From Flavobacteriales bacterium (GTDB lineage Bacteria > Bacteroidota > Bacteroidia > Flavobacteriales_E > Vicingaceae), in assembly GCA_013359255.1 (NCBI GenBank), contig JABWCF010000003.1, positions 1 to 64,000 on the forward strand: DNA of 64,000 nt, in the 5' to 3' direction. Numbering within the stretch: the stretch's first letter is position 1; every line of letters begins with the position of its first letter. The notes beneath the pieces were generated by a model. That model was not told where the DNA came from. It saw only the letters and a program-made list of their open reading frames with translations, and ran no database searches. A program made the translations under genes and the position numbers. This document shows positions 26,108-35,791 of the stretch, piece by piece.

Positions 26108-27898
26108 ATGAGTTTTAGGTTTACTATTGGTAAAAAAATTGGCTTAGGCTTTGGTGCTCTTATTATTCTTACCGTGGGCGTATTTATGGTTACAAACACC
26201 ACACTAAACCAAAGTAAACAAATAAACGATCAAATAAATGATATTTATAACCCTTCTGTTGCAGCACTCGAAGAGTTAAAACTTTTAGGATACCGTTCAA
26301 AACTACTTATTTACACATGGGTATACTCTCCTAGTTCAACAGACGATAACCCCGATAAACTTAGGCTAAACAACCTTACTTTTCAAGATTTTCCCAGAAT
26401 AAAAAAAAGATTGTTCGAACTTTCTGAACACTGGACCAAAGACGAACAGTTTATGATTACCTCGGTATTTTCTGATTTCGAAGATCTCTGGAACTACCAT
26501 AATGAAATCAAATCTCTCCTCAACTCTTTCGAAAGTTACAACGATTCCGAAAATAAATTTTTAGCAGAATTTGAAATTGGAGAAGGAGGAAGAATTTACG
26601 AAAAAACCGATGAAATCATTTTTCAACTCGATGATCTAATAAAACGCCAAAAACTAAAATCAAACAAGGTTACCGAAGAAATGATATCTTCTTTCGATTT
26701 GTTACAATTTTTGGTTCGCTACCTCGGTATAGGGCTTGTCATTGGAGGTATCTTAATCGCCATTTTTACTACTCGAACCATTGTAAAACCCGTTTATTCT
26801 CTTAAAAACATTTTGCTGGGTTTAAGTAAGGGTATTTTCCCTTCTCAAAAACTAAAACCCAGAAACGATGAAATTGGCGAAATGGTAGAAGCAATGGACA
26901 CCTTGGTAGAAGGTTTAAAACGCACCAAGGACTTTGCAGAACAAGTAGGTTCCGGCAATTTCGAGTGGGAATATCAACCCCTTAGTGAAGCCGATGATTT
27001 AGGACATGCCCTTATAAAAATGCGTGATGACTTAGAAGTGAACGAAAGGGAACTAGAAAATAAAGTAAAAGAAAGAACCGCAGAAGTTGTAAAACAAAAA
27101 GAGGAACTGGAACAACAAAGCAAACGCATAGGAGAACTTTACACACAAGTTACAGACAGTATTCGCTATGCAAAACGCCTGCAAGAAGCAATTCTTCCAC
27201 CTCCTACCACAGTAAAAAAATTACTTCCCAACTGCTTTATTTTATATAAACCAAAAGACATTGTGAGCGGAGACTTTTACTGGATGGACGAAAAAAATGG
27301 AAAAGTTTATTATTCAGCTGTTGACTGCACCGGACATGGTGTGCCAGGTGCTTTTATGAGCATAGTAGCGTACAACAATATACAAACTGCATTTAACGAC
27401 CCTACAAATAGTACACCGGCAAACATACTAAATGCATTGAATAAAGGTATTACAAAATCTTTGCACCAAAAAGAAGGAAATACCCGCGATGGAATGGATA
27501 TGGCCATTTGTGCCATAGAAAAAGGCAAAAATTACATCGAATATGCGGGAGCAAATAATGCGTTGTACATCGTACGAAATGGCCAAATATTAGAAACAAA
27601 ACCTAACAAACAAGCCATAGGCTCGTACAATGAAGAGGAAACAAAAGAATTTACCAATCACGTGATAGAGGTTCAGAAAGAAGATATGGTTTACATCTTT
27701 TCCGATGGGTATGCCGACCAATTTGGGGGAGCAAAAGGAAAAAAACTCATGTACAAAAAATTTAGGCAGGTGCTTATCGAAAATGCAGCCCTAAATACAT
27801 ACGAACAGCAAGCTCACCTTAATAACTATATCGAAAACTGGAAAGATAAACTCGAACAAGTTGATGATATTCTTGTAATTGGTTTGCGTATTTCATAA
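26108..27898 (+). CDS. Membrane sensor with HAMP domain and SpoIIE-type PP2C phosphatase
   Basis: A 596-residue two-pass membrane protein. Helix 1 at about 8-29; a helical-bundle periplasmic sensor of about 175 residues; helix 2 at about 204-222 (RYLGIGLVIGGILIAIF); HAMP at about 222-280; a coiled coil at about 305-350 (NKVKERTAEVVKQKEELE); and a SpoIIE/RsbU-type Ser/Thr phosphatase at about 365-596. The metal-binding aspartates are present: D389 (IVSGDFYW), D406 (AVDCTGHGVPGAFMS), the Asp pair in FSDGYADQFGG, and QVDDILVIG at the end. Such proteins usually dephosphorylate an anti-sigma-factor antagonist; none is encoded nearby. It ends an operon with the YfiR-like and TPR proteins. It replaces the GGDEF enzyme that YfiR is known to control. 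Confidence 0.88.
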   Translation: MSFRFTIGKKIGLGFGALIILTVGVFMVTNTTLNQSKQINDQINDIYNPSVAALEELKLLGYRSKLLIYTWVYSPSSTDDNPDKLRLNNLTFQDFPRIKKRLFELSEHWTKDEQFMITSVFSDFEDLWNYHNEIKSLLNSFESYNDSENKFLAEFEIGEGGRIYEKTDEIIFQLDDLIKRQKLKSNKVTEEMISSFDLLQFLVRYLGIGLVIGGILIAIFTTRTIVKPVYSLKNILLGLSKGIFPSQKLKPRNDEIGEMVEAMDTLVEGLKRTKDFAEQVGSGNFEWEYQPLSEADDLGHALIKMRDDLEVNERELENKVKERTAEVVKQKEELEQQSKRIGELYTQVTDSIRYAKRLQEAILPPPTTVKKLLPNCFILYKPKDIVSGDFYWMDEKNGKVYYSAVDCTGHGVPGAFMSIVAYNNIQTAFNDPTNSTPANILNALNKGITKSLHQKEGNTRDGMDMAICAIEKGKNYIEYAGANNALYIVRNGQILETKPNKQAIGSYNEEETKEFTNHVIEVQKEDMVYIFSDGYADQFGGAKGKKLMYKKFRQVLIENAALNTYEQQAHLNNYIENWKDKLEQVDDILVIGLRIS

Positions 27899-27910
27899 AT
27901 TTTTATAACT

Positions 27911-27938
27911 TTATGCTTTGTTATATATTAAAGCATAA
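27911..27938 (+). promoter_or_regulatory. Hairpin just before the start codon of a T9SS protein gene
   Basis: TTATGCTTT (27911-27919) pairs perfectly with AAAGCATAA (27930-27938) around a ten-base AT loop, ending 6 bases before the ATG at 27945. There is no T-run, so it is not a classical terminator. It could be a translation-control hairpin or a protein-binding site. Confidence 0.4.
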
Positions 27939-27944
27939 TCAGTT

Positions 27945-30521
27945 ATGAAACAATCCTCTTTCAAATTTCTGTTTGCACTTTTCTTTACACTAATATATTC
28001 CAACAGCCTTTACTGCAATATTAACGACACGCCTTGTAATGCCGATACAACTTTGCCCGTTATCCCTTTTGGCTGTAATAATCCCATGCAAACTACTGGT
28101 TATTCATTTGATAATCTTACCGCAAATTGGGAAAATGTTGGTACACAATTTACCGGCTGCAAGGGCGGCACTTTTACCACCCCCGTTGCCGATGTTTGGT
28201 TCAGAGTGATTCCTACTCAAAAAAATTTGATTTTAAACTTAACACAAGGAATGTTTGGTCCCTATTTAGGACAAGCCCGATACACCATATACCAATACAA
28301 CGGAAACTGTAATTCTTTAGTACCCATTCAATGCAAAATAGGGACAACGAGCAACTTAAGTGATACCATTTTTGGCCTCATTCCGCTTACAAAATATTAC
28401 ATTCAAGTAGCAGGGAAAGATATAAACGACAAAGGTAATTTTCAAATCAGTCTATCCTCATACGATTTTTGCACCTCATGTATTTTACACACTTCAATGG
28501 ATGTTAAGCCAGGAAGCGGCATGGGCAATTACCCACCCGATACAGAAGTTCAGTTCTGTATTTCTGTTGTGGGGTACAACCCTGCTAGCCCAAACCAACT
28601 GCATGGCCTATCTTTAAACTTTGGAAACGGGTGGGATATGAACACCTTTTCCAATCTTACCCTTCCGTATTCTGTAAGTGGTACAGGGGCATGGGATTTT
28701 TATCCCTCGATTACCATACATGGAACTAACCACAAAGGCTATTTTTTCGAACCATACTTTTCCAAGAATGGAGACCCTTCCGATAACATAGGCGATCAAG
28801 GAAATAATACCTCCATTTGGATTTTTTGTTTTAAAATAAAAACCAAAGCCGATAATACCTGCAACCAAACTAATAATAACTTAAATGTATTTGCCACTTG
28901 GCACAATGATGCTGAAACGGGTTCTAATTTTCCAAATAATAATTTCTGCCCGGCAGAAGGAAACAAACTTTCGTTTTTTGCTGTTCGTAATTGTTGCGGA
29001 GCTCCCCAACAACTTAATGTTACCAAAACTTCTTGCAAAGGTTTATGCGATGCAAAAGTTCAGCTAACCCAAATAGGCAACAATGCCACTTTTACACTCA
29101 AAGATGCCAACAACAATATGATTGGCTCACCTCAATTTGGGCAAAGCTGTCTGTTTCAGAATCTCTGTGCCAATAAATATACTTTATTTATAGATGCCAT
29201 TGCTTGCACCAATACACTCTCCTTCGAAGTATTAGAAAATGATAGCATATTGGCATTACAAAATGTTTTTGGCTGCGTAGGAGAAGAAAAAAACGAAGCT
29301 TCTGCATTACCATTATACCCTCAACTATTAAATAGGGCTCCTTATTTATACGAATGGGAAAGCTTGCCTCTTTTTCCCTCGTATTTTCTTGCCTATAACC
29401 CCTCTAATACAGCAGCAAACATGCCTGGAGGAGTTTATAATGTTAGAGTAAAAGACAAAAATGGATGCGTTGCGGAAAAAGAGATTATTATTTTTGATAA
29501 ACCAAAAGACAATGCCATCCTTTCCTATTCCAATACCGTTTTTTGCACCAATAGTGCTGCTGCTACACCCACGTTTTCTCCTTCAGGGGGCTCTTTTACA
29601 TCAAGTCCTAACGGATTAAACTTAAATTCTTCAACCGGAGAAATAATCTTCTCTTCATCTACACCTAATACCTATTTTATAACATACAACACAGAGAGCA
29701 ATGCCAATAAATGTGGAGATACAGCCTCCTTCAAAATTACAATTCAACCTCCACCCTCTACTCCTACACTTTCTAAAAATACTTTAGAATATTGCATTAA
29801 TACCTTTGCTGATACCATTTTTGCATTTAATAACCCTCCGGGCACTACCGTTGTTTGGTTAGATCAAAACTTAAACATCGTTGCAACAGGTTTATTCTAT
29901 ATTCCCTCATTTACAAATACTGGACAAGTTACCATTTACGTAGTTTCTTACGATCCGATTACGGGGTGTTACAGTAATCCTACCACATTAACCGTAACCA
30001 TTAAAAATGGAGGGAACATAGATGCCGGAGAAAACCAAACCATCTGCTTCGGACACACTGCATTGCTTGAAGCAAAAGGTAGTGCTTCTGAAATACTTTG
30101 GCAACCGGGGAAAGGGCTTTCCGATAGTACAGCATTTAACACCATTGCCTCGCCAGAAAATACCATAATGTATTATGCTTATGCCAAAAGCAATGATGGT
30201 TGCAATGGGATAGATTCTGTTCTTATAACTGTAGTAACCAAACCTGAATGTGATTTAAAAATTTATTCAGGTTTTACACCAAACATAGATGGTAAAAACG
30301 ACACTTGGCTTATAGATGGAATACGCCTATACCCCGATAACAATGTGAAAATTTTTAACCGGTGGGGAACAAATGTATATGCTGTAAAAAACTACGATAA
30401 CCAACTAAATGTTTGGAAAGGAAAAAACAACGAAGGAAATATTCTGCCTACCGGCACCTATTATTACATAGTAGATATTGGCACAAAAAAATACAAAGGT
30501 TGGGTTGAATTAACACGTTAA
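27945..30521 (+). CDS. Large secreted T9SS type B protein
   Basis: An 858-residue protein with signal peptide (MKQSSFKFLFALFFTLIYSNS). Residues about 30-185 are a Cys-containing beta-sandwich like the N-terminal domain of other gliding-associated surface proteins (ADVWFRVIPTQKN, GQARYTIYQYNGNC, YYIQVAGKD). The middle is a series of Ig/SprB-like domains, Cys-rich at 28.9-29.3 kb and with NAGENQTICFGHTALLEA-type repeats near 680. Residues about 768-858 are the type B sorting domain ([45 protein letters not shown]). It is the first gene of a plus-strand run leading to PorP/SprF, the usual arrangement of an SprB-like adhesin with its dedicated SprF-like barrel. An adhesive or motility role is inferred. 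Confidence 0.87.
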   Translation: MKQSSFKFLFALFFTLIYSNSLYCNINDTPCNADTTLPVIPFGCNNPMQTTGYSFDNLTANWENVGTQFTGCKGGTFTTPVADVWFRVIPTQKNLILNLTQGMFGPYLGQARYTIYQYNGNCNSLVPIQCKIGTTSNLSDTIFGLIPLTKYYIQVAGKDINDKGNFQISLSSYDFCTSCILHTSMDVKPGSGMGNYPPDTEVQFCISVVGYNPASPNQLHGLSLNFGNGWDMNTFSNLTLPYSVSGTGAWDFYPSITIHGTNHKGYFFEPYFSKNGDPSDNIGDQGNNTSIWIFCFKIKTKADNTCNQTNNNLNVFATWHNDAETGSNFPNNNFCPAEGNKLSFFAVRNCCGAPQQLNVTKTSCKGLCDAKVQLTQIGNNATFTLKDANNNMIGSPQFGQSCLFQNLCANKYTLFIDAIACTNTLSFEVLENDSILALQNVFGCVGEEKNEASALPLYPQLLNRAPYLYEWESLPLFPSYFLAYNPSNTAANMPGGVYNVRVKDKNGCVAEKEIIIFDKPKDNAILSYSNTVFCTNSAAATPTFSPSGGSFTSSPNGLNLNSSTGEIIFSSSTPNTYFITYNTESNANKCGDTASFKITIQPPPSTPTLSKNTLEYCINTFADTIFAFNNPPGTTVVWLDQNLNIVATGLFYIPSFTNTGQVTIYVVSYDPITGCYSNPTTLTVTIKNGGNIDAGENQTICFGHTALLEAKGSASEILWQPGKGLSDSTAFNTIASPENTIMYYAYAKSNDGCNGIDSVLITVVTKPECDLKIYSGFTPNIDGKNDTWLIDGIRLYPDNNVKIFNRWGTNVYAVKNYDNQLNVWKGKNNEGNILPTGTYYYIVDIGTKKYKGWVELTR

Positions 30522-30578
30522 TTTTAAAAATAAATTCAATTGTATTGCATACATTCGTACCCTAAAAATTACCCTAAA

Positions 30579-32558
30579 ATGAAAAAAATTATTGCACTAT
30601 TAACTGTTTCATTTTTTTCTTTAATTCAAGTATACTCACAAGGCAGCCCTAATGGCATAAACTACCAAGCTGTTGCCAGAGATTTAGCGGGCGAACCGTT
30701 GGCAAATCAAACCATTGGAACTATAAAGATTTTTATTACTAACGCTACAGGCCTTACCACGTACTATTCCGAAGAACACACAAATGTCCCTACCAATCAG
30801 TTCGGTTTGTTTAATATTATTATTGGTAATGGAATAAACAGATTCCCTAACTCTAACTCAAAAATAAAGGATTTGAAATGGGGGATTAATTCACATCATA
30901 TTAAATTCGAAATTGACGGACAATCTACTTCTCTATTACAATTGCTTTCTGTACCCTATGCCTTTTATGCCGATTCTTCAGGAATTCCAGGGCCTCAGGG
31001 GCCTATTGGCCCTCAAGGAATCCAAGGACTTCAGGGACCTCAAGGTCCTGTTGGAGTTAAAGGCACAACTGGTACAACGGGAGTTACAGGAACTACGGGT
31101 TTAACAGGACCAACAGGACCTGCTCCGACAAATTCCACAGAAGCCACTAGCTCCAATGTTTGGTCCATTTTAGGAAATGCTAACACCTTTCCCGCTTCAC
31201 ACTTCTTAGGCACCACAGACGGACAACCTATCATTTTCAGAACTTTGAATACAGAGAGAATGAGATTACTAAGTACAGGGGAAATTGGAATAGGTACACC
31301 TATTCCTACAGCAAAACTAGAATTGCAAGGAGTTTCAGATATTAATGCACAGGTAAGATCTATAAGAAATGGTGGGGCTACTGCATTTTTTGGTGGTGGC
31401 CAAGTAGGTGGTTACGTTGGTACATTGACAAACCATGATTTTTATTTCAGAACTAATAGCCTAGATAGGATGATTATTACTGCTGCTGGAAATGTTGGCA
31501 TTGGAACTACAAACCCAGACACCCGATTACATTTACTAGGAACAAGTTATGAAAGTTTAAAAATACAAACATCTTCTAACTCTGGTGCAGGAGTACAAAC
31601 AGTTTTCACCACACCTCAAAATGAATGGATAATAGGTTCCCGAAACGATGGTGCCTTTGGTGCTTCAGAAAATTTTGCCATAGCAGATGGCACTGTTCCC
31701 CGCATGGTTTTTGACCAAAATGGAAATGTGGGAATTGGAACAAATGCTCCTTCCCAACGCCTACAAGTTGAACACAATACAGACCATTCTATTAGCATGC
31801 TTGCCCCAAATAATGCAAATATGTACTTAGCTTTTGGAACTCCTGCTCTATATAACAAAGGACTGATACAATATAATAATGCCAGTAATATGATGACCTT
31901 TTGGACAAATAACTCAGAAAAAATGTATATTACATCTGCTGGTGATATTGGTATAGGAACTAATTCTCCGGCAAGTAGATTACACATTTCAGGCAACGGA
32001 TTGTGGTCTTCATTTATTTCTATGCAACATGCTACTGAATGGGCTGCCGGAGTTAATGGAAATGATTTTTTAATTGTAAAAAAGAGTGGTTCAACTTTTA
32101 CTCCATTTCAAATGTATGCCACCGGAGGTTTCGATTTTAACAATGCGGCAGGAACAAATATTGTAAAGATTTTAAATAGTGGAAATGTAGGGATTGGAAC
32201 AAATATCCCAACTGAAAAATTAGCTGTGGTAGGAAATATACGACTGGGCAGTACGGCTCAATTTTATGCAACAGGCGATTCGGAAAATTTACGGATTCTG
32301 CGAGGACACATACAAGGCAATGGAACTATTAGTAGTGGTGCCGGTTTTACAGTAACCAAATTAAGTACAGGATCATACCAAATAAACTTTACTGTTCCTT
32401 TTGGCGGAACTGCAACACCTGTGGCATCTCCAGTTTCTTCAGGAATAATTTGCAGAGTACAAGGTTTTAGTGCTGCATCAATTCAAGTTGATTGTTTTAC
32501 TACCGGGGGAAGTCCACAGGATGCAATATTTACCTTTATAGTTGTAGGCCCAAAATAA
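30579..32558 (+). CDS. Collagen-like secreted protein with tail-fibre-type repeats (copy 1)
   Basis: A 659-residue protein. ATG 30579 ([21 protein letters not shown]) begins a signal peptide; the ORF extends 13 codons further upstream, which I leave out. The N-terminal domain ([20 protein letters not shown]) is a common Bacteroidota surface module. A collagen-like Gly-x-y region at about 136-183 ([20 protein letters not shown], then GTTGTTG units) is followed by a long series of tail-fibre-like repeats with the mark [10 protein letters not shown]/[10 protein letters not shown]. The C-terminus is a beta domain with no T9SS sorting signal. The trimerising Gly-x-y and fibre repeats suggest a thin surface fibre. 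It is a paralog of the next gene. Confidence 0.82.
   Translation: MKKIIALLTVSFFSLIQVYSQGSPNGINYQAVARDLAGEPLANQTIGTIKIFITNATGLTTYYSEEHTNVPTNQFGLFNIIIGNGINRFPNSNSKIKDLKWGINSHHIKFEIDGQSTSLLQLLSVPYAFYADSSGIPGPQGPIGPQGIQGLQGPQGPVGVKGTTGTTGVTGTTGLTGPTGPAPTNSTEATSSNVWSILGNANTFPASHFLGTTDGQPIIFRTLNTERMRLLSTGEIGIGTPIPTAKLELQGVSDINAQVRSIRNGGATAFFGGGQVGGYVGTLTNHDFYFRTNSLDRMIITAAGNVGIGTTNPDTRLHLLGTSYESLKIQTSSNSGAGVQTVFTTPQNEWIIGSRNDGAFGASENFAIADGTVPRMVFDQNGNVGIGTNAPSQRLQVEHNTDHSISMLAPNNANMYLAFGTPALYNKGLIQYNNASNMMTFWTNNSEKMYITSAGDIGIGTNSPASRLHISGNGLWSSFISMQHATEWAAGVNGNDFLIVKKSGSTFTPFQMYATGGFDFNNAAGTNIVKILNSGNVGIGTNIPTEKLAVVGNIRLGSTAQFYATGDSENLRILRGHIQGNGTISSGAGFTVTKLSTGSYQINFTVPFGGTATPVASPVSSGIICRVQGFSAASIQVDCFTTGGSPQDAIFTFIVVGPK
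30985..31125 (+). repeat. Collagen-like coding repeat, copy 1
   Basis: About sixteen Gly-x-y triplets, first of the type GPQ/GIQ/GLQ and then of the type GTT/GVT/GLT, encoded by imperfect 9-bp and 18-bp units. Such arrays change length readily by slippage or recombination. Confidence 0.8.
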
Positions 32559-32636
32559 AATTGACATAAAAAATTTCTTACTATGCAAAATGATTGAAGT
32601 AAGCTTAAAAAATGATATTAACTATATAAAAAACTC

Positions 32637-32644
32637 TACATTTG
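32637..32644 (+). promoter_or_regulatory. -7 promoter element before collagen-like copy 2
   Basis: TACATTTG, exact TAnnTTTG match in the 113-bp gap between the paralogs, 28 bases before the ATG at 32672. It suggests that copy 2 and the T9SS genes after it can be transcribed apart from copy 1. Confidence 0.45.
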
Positions 32645-32671
32645 TGAGACTTTAGTATTAATTCGTAAAAA

Positions 32672-35029
32672 ATGAAAAAAAAACATATCATCACTCTATC
32701 ATTCTTACTGTTTGTTTTTTTTGGCTTATTTGCACAAGGTAGCCCCAATGGCATCAATTATCAGGCGGTTGCAAGAGATTTAGCGGGCGAACCGTTGGCT
32801 AATCAAAACCTGAATGTTAAAATTTTTATTACTAATGCCACAGGATTAACCACCTTTTACAGCGAAGAACACAATGTTACAACCAACCAGTTTGGATTAT
32901 TTACACTGGTTATTGGAACCGGAGGCAATAGATTTCCAAACAGCAATTCTCAAGTAAAATCTTTAGCTTGGGGTACCCAAGCACATTTTATAAAATTTGA
33001 AATAGATGGACAAGCTTCTTCCCTTTTACAACTATTATCGGTTCCCTACGCTTTTTATGCCGATAATTCAGGGAACGGAGGAGTGCAAGGCCCTACCGGA
33101 CCACAAGGAGTTCCCGGTCCTAGTGGTGCAAAAGGTGTTACAGGAACTACCGGAATAACAGGAACTGCCGGTATTACAGGACCAACAGGCCTTACAGGGA
33201 CTACTGGATTACAAGGAATTCCTGGTGTTACAGGAACTACCGGAACAACAGGAATTGCCGGTATTACAGGACCAACAGGAACTACAGGATTACAAGGTCT
33301 TCAGGGTGTTACAGGAGCTAAAGGAACTACCGGTACCACAGGACTTACCGGAGCTACAGGCACTACAGGTGTTGCTGGAACTACCGGTTTAACCGGACCA
33401 ACAGGACCCGCTCCGGCAAATGCCACCGATGCAACGAATGCAAATGTTTGGTCTATTTTAGGAAATGCAAATATCATTCCTGCTTCTCACTTCCTTGGAA
33501 CTACAGATGCACAACCTATCATTTTCAAAACTTCGAATACTGAAAGAATGAGAATATTGTCTACTGGAAATGTTGGAATAGGAACAATTAATCCTCTTCA
33601 ACAATTTACATTATCTCATGCCACTTCCCCCATATTTAGATTAGAAAGATCTGGTTTGAACATGTTCGATTGGGAAGTTTATTCAGATAACACCGGATTT
33701 CATATTAAAGGCGGTGCTGATGGAACAGGTGGTGCTTTAACTGATTATGTAACCATTGATGGAAATGGAAAGGTAGGAATTGGAACCGGTATTCCATCTC
33801 AAAAATTAGATGTAAACGGAAATACCAATATTTTAGGAGATGGTGCAGGAGACCCCTTAGTGGTTCGTTCTCCGATAGACGGCTTTTCATTAACGGTTAA
33901 AGAATCAGATAATGGAAACGTAGCAGCAAGAATTTTTGGGTATGCTACTCGTGGTCGTATGCTTCTTAATAATAATGGAAATCCTGCCATTAATCTCGAT
34001 GCTGATCCAAGCACTTTTTCCTACATTAATGCCGGAAATGTTGGAATTGGCACTTCAATACCTGGCGCCAAGCTACAAATTATTAATACAACAGAAAATA
34101 CAAGTACTGATATTCAGACCACCTTAAATTCTGCATCACCGAAATATGGGATAAATAGCTACAACAATAGCTCTGGAGCAGGCTCTAATTATGGGGGTTA
34201 TTTCTATGTTGCCAATAGTACAATCGATAACTATGCAGTGTATGGAAGTGCTGGGGGTAACAGTGGAACAAAAACCGGACTTTATGGAACAGCAACCGGA
34301 ACAGGAACAAACTATGCATTGCGAAGCAGTGCCGTGGGTGGAACTATCAACTGGGCGGGGTATTTTGATGGGGGAAATGTGTTTATTCAGAACAACTTGG
34401 GAATTGGAACAACATCCCCTGTTTTAAATTTACATATAAATGCTGCTTCGGAAGTTACTCCACCAAGCTCAGGAACCATTGCCGCAGGCATATCTCGCTA
34501 TTCTGTTGGCGGATCGCCCATCGTATTAGATATGGGAATTGTTGATGATATGTATACTGGGGCTTGGCTTCAAGCCCATAACAGCAGTAATATGGCAACC
34601 AATCAACCTATTCTATTAAACCCAAATGGAGGAAACATTGGTATTGGTAGCCTTAATGCCCCCACTGAGAAATTAGATGTTAGCGGATCCGTAAAAATTA
34701 CAGGAACTGTTTCTGAGGAACTTAATCATTCTGCCACTGGATTAGCTAATCTTATTCCTATAGCATATGGGGCCGTTAGCTCTACAGGAGTCATACAATC
34801 TGGAACAGGAAACTTTATTGTTAATTATGCAGGCCTTGGTCAGTATCAAATCATTGTTACAGGTCATGCATTAACACAAACAAATTGTTCTGTTAGCATT
34901 ACTACTTTTAATTCTAATCCACGTTTTGCAGGTTTGGGATCGAGTGGTGGGGGCATTTACATATATATAAGAGATGCATCTTCTACTTTTATAGATAATG
35001 GTTTTTCATTTATTATATACAAACAATGA
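32672..35029 (+). CDS. Collagen-like secreted protein with tail-fibre-type repeats (copy 2)
   Basis: A 785-residue paralog of the previous protein, with the same order of parts: signal peptide ending in FAQ, the [19 protein letters not shown] domain, a collagen-like region about 113 residues long (about 137-250, more than twice that of copy 1), tail-fibre-like repeats ([26 protein letters not shown]), and a C-terminal beta domain unrelated to that of copy 1. In the N-terminal part the two genes share runs of identical bases, so the duplication or a later gene conversion is fairly recent. No T9SS sorting domain is seen. Its last codon overlaps the next ATG as ATGA, tying it to the type B protein downstream; a complex between the two is possible. 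Confidence 0.82.
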   Translation: MKKKHIITLSFLLFVFFGLFAQGSPNGINYQAVARDLAGEPLANQNLNVKIFITNATGLTTFYSEEHNVTTNQFGLFTLVIGTGGNRFPNSNSQVKSLAWGTQAHFIKFEIDGQASSLLQLLSVPYAFYADNSGNGGVQGPTGPQGVPGPSGAKGVTGTTGITGTAGITGPTGLTGTTGLQGIPGVTGTTGTTGIAGITGPTGTTGLQGLQGVTGAKGTTGTTGLTGATGTTGVAGTTGLTGPTGPAPANATDATNANVWSILGNANIIPASHFLGTTDAQPIIFKTSNTERMRILSTGNVGIGTINPLQQFTLSHATSPIFRLERSGLNMFDWEVYSDNTGFHIKGGADGTGGALTDYVTIDGNGKVGIGTGIPSQKLDVNGNTNILGDGAGDPLVVRSPIDGFSLTVKESDNGNVAARIFGYATRGRMLLNNNGNPAINLDADPSTFSYINAGNVGIGTSIPGAKLQIINTTENTSTDIQTTLNSASPKYGINSYNNSSGAGSNYGGYFYVANSTIDNYAVYGSAGGNSGTKTGLYGTATGTGTNYALRSSAVGGTINWAGYFDGGNVFIQNNLGIGTTSPVLNLHINAASEVTPPSSGTIAAGISRYSVGGSPIVLDMGIVDDMYTGAWLQAHNSSNMATNQPILLNPNGGNIGIGSLNAPTEKLDVSGSVKITGTVSEELNHSATGLANLIPIAYGAVSSTGVIQSGTGNFIVNYAGLGQYQIIVTGHALTQTNCSVSITTFNSNPRFAGLGSSGGGIYIYIRDASSTFIDNGFSFIIYKQ
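33080..33415 (+). repeat. Collagen-like coding repeat, copy 2
   Basis: About 37 Gly-x-y triplets, mostly GTT, GIT, GLT, GAT and GPT, built from repeated blocks such as GVTGTTG and GITGPTG. Threonine in the third place, with little Pro, is typical of bacterial collagens whose triple helix may be stabilised by glycosylated Thr. Confidence 0.85.
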
Positions 35030-35781
35030 GTTTTAAAACTTATTATATATTTTTTCTTTTTTTAACCGTTGTTGGGGTTAAAGTTTCTTTTTCTCAAACC
35101 AGCATCGAGCGTCAGGTTTTTGGTACTGCCGGCAAAGCCGAAGCAATAGGTTCTATTGATATTTCCTATACCATAGGAGAAGTTGTTATTACCACAGAAA
35201 CAACAGGCAGCAATATTCTTACACAAGGTTTTCAGCAACCCGAAAAATTTACTTCGCCCGATAGCATTGTGTACGAAAAACAAAATGCCACCTGCAAAGA
35301 TTCAAAAGATGGACTAATAAGAATTATTAGTGTACCTAATTGTACTCTTTCTGTGCTACAAAATTTCTTTTGGAGTGATGGCGATACGTCTCGTATAAGA
35401 ACCAATTTGCCTGCCGGCACTTACATTGCCAATTTTGTTTGTTTATCGGCTCCACTTGATACTATTCGCGATACCATTACCATTGGCTTAGAAAGCGAAG
35501 ACCCTTGTGTACTTAAATTTTACTCGGGCTTTACTCCAAACAAAGATGGAGGCAACGATTATTGGCATATAGAAAATATAGAAGTTTTTCAGCCCAACAG
35601 CATCAACGTATTTAACCGCTGGGGTGATTTGGTATGGACGGGGGAAAACTACGATAATAACACAGTTAAGTGGATAGGCAGGGAATACCGCAAAGATATA
35701 CCCTTACCCGATGGCACGTATTTTTATGTAGCTAAGGTGCAAGATATTATTTACAAAGGTTGGGTAGAATTAACACGTTAA
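35026..35781 (+). CDS. T9SS type B sorting-domain protein, short
   Basis: A 251-residue protein with signal peptide ([24 protein letters not shown]). An N-terminal domain of about 45 residues ([31 protein letters not shown]) is a known small module of T9SS cargo. A SprB-like repeat follows ([14 protein letters not shown]) and then a type B sorting domain ([45 protein letters not shown]). The last nine residues, YKGWVELTR, are identical to those of the 858-residue protein, and the domains are clearly related. It overlaps collagen-like copy 2 by ATGA and precedes PorP/SprF by 10 bases, so it is the likely dedicated cargo or anchor of this T9SS unit. Confidence 0.85.
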   Translation: MSFKTYYIFFLFLTVVGVKVSFSQTSIERQVFGTAGKAEAIGSIDISYTIGEVVITTETTGSNILTQGFQQPEKFTSPDSIVYEKQNATCKDSKDGLIRIISVPNCTLSVLQNFFWSDGDTSRIRTNLPAGTYIANFVCLSAPLDTIRDTITIGLESEDPCVLKFYSGFTPNKDGGNDYWHIENIEVFQPNSINVFNRWGDLVWTGENYDNNTVKWIGREYRKDIPLPDGTYFYVAKVQDIIYKGWVELTR

Positions 35782-35791
35782 AAAAAGTATA

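Noticed and set aside
33080-33415. CRISPR-like array
   Set aside because: The repeats are coding Gly-x-y triplets with no constant repeat-spacer pattern and no cas genes nearby.
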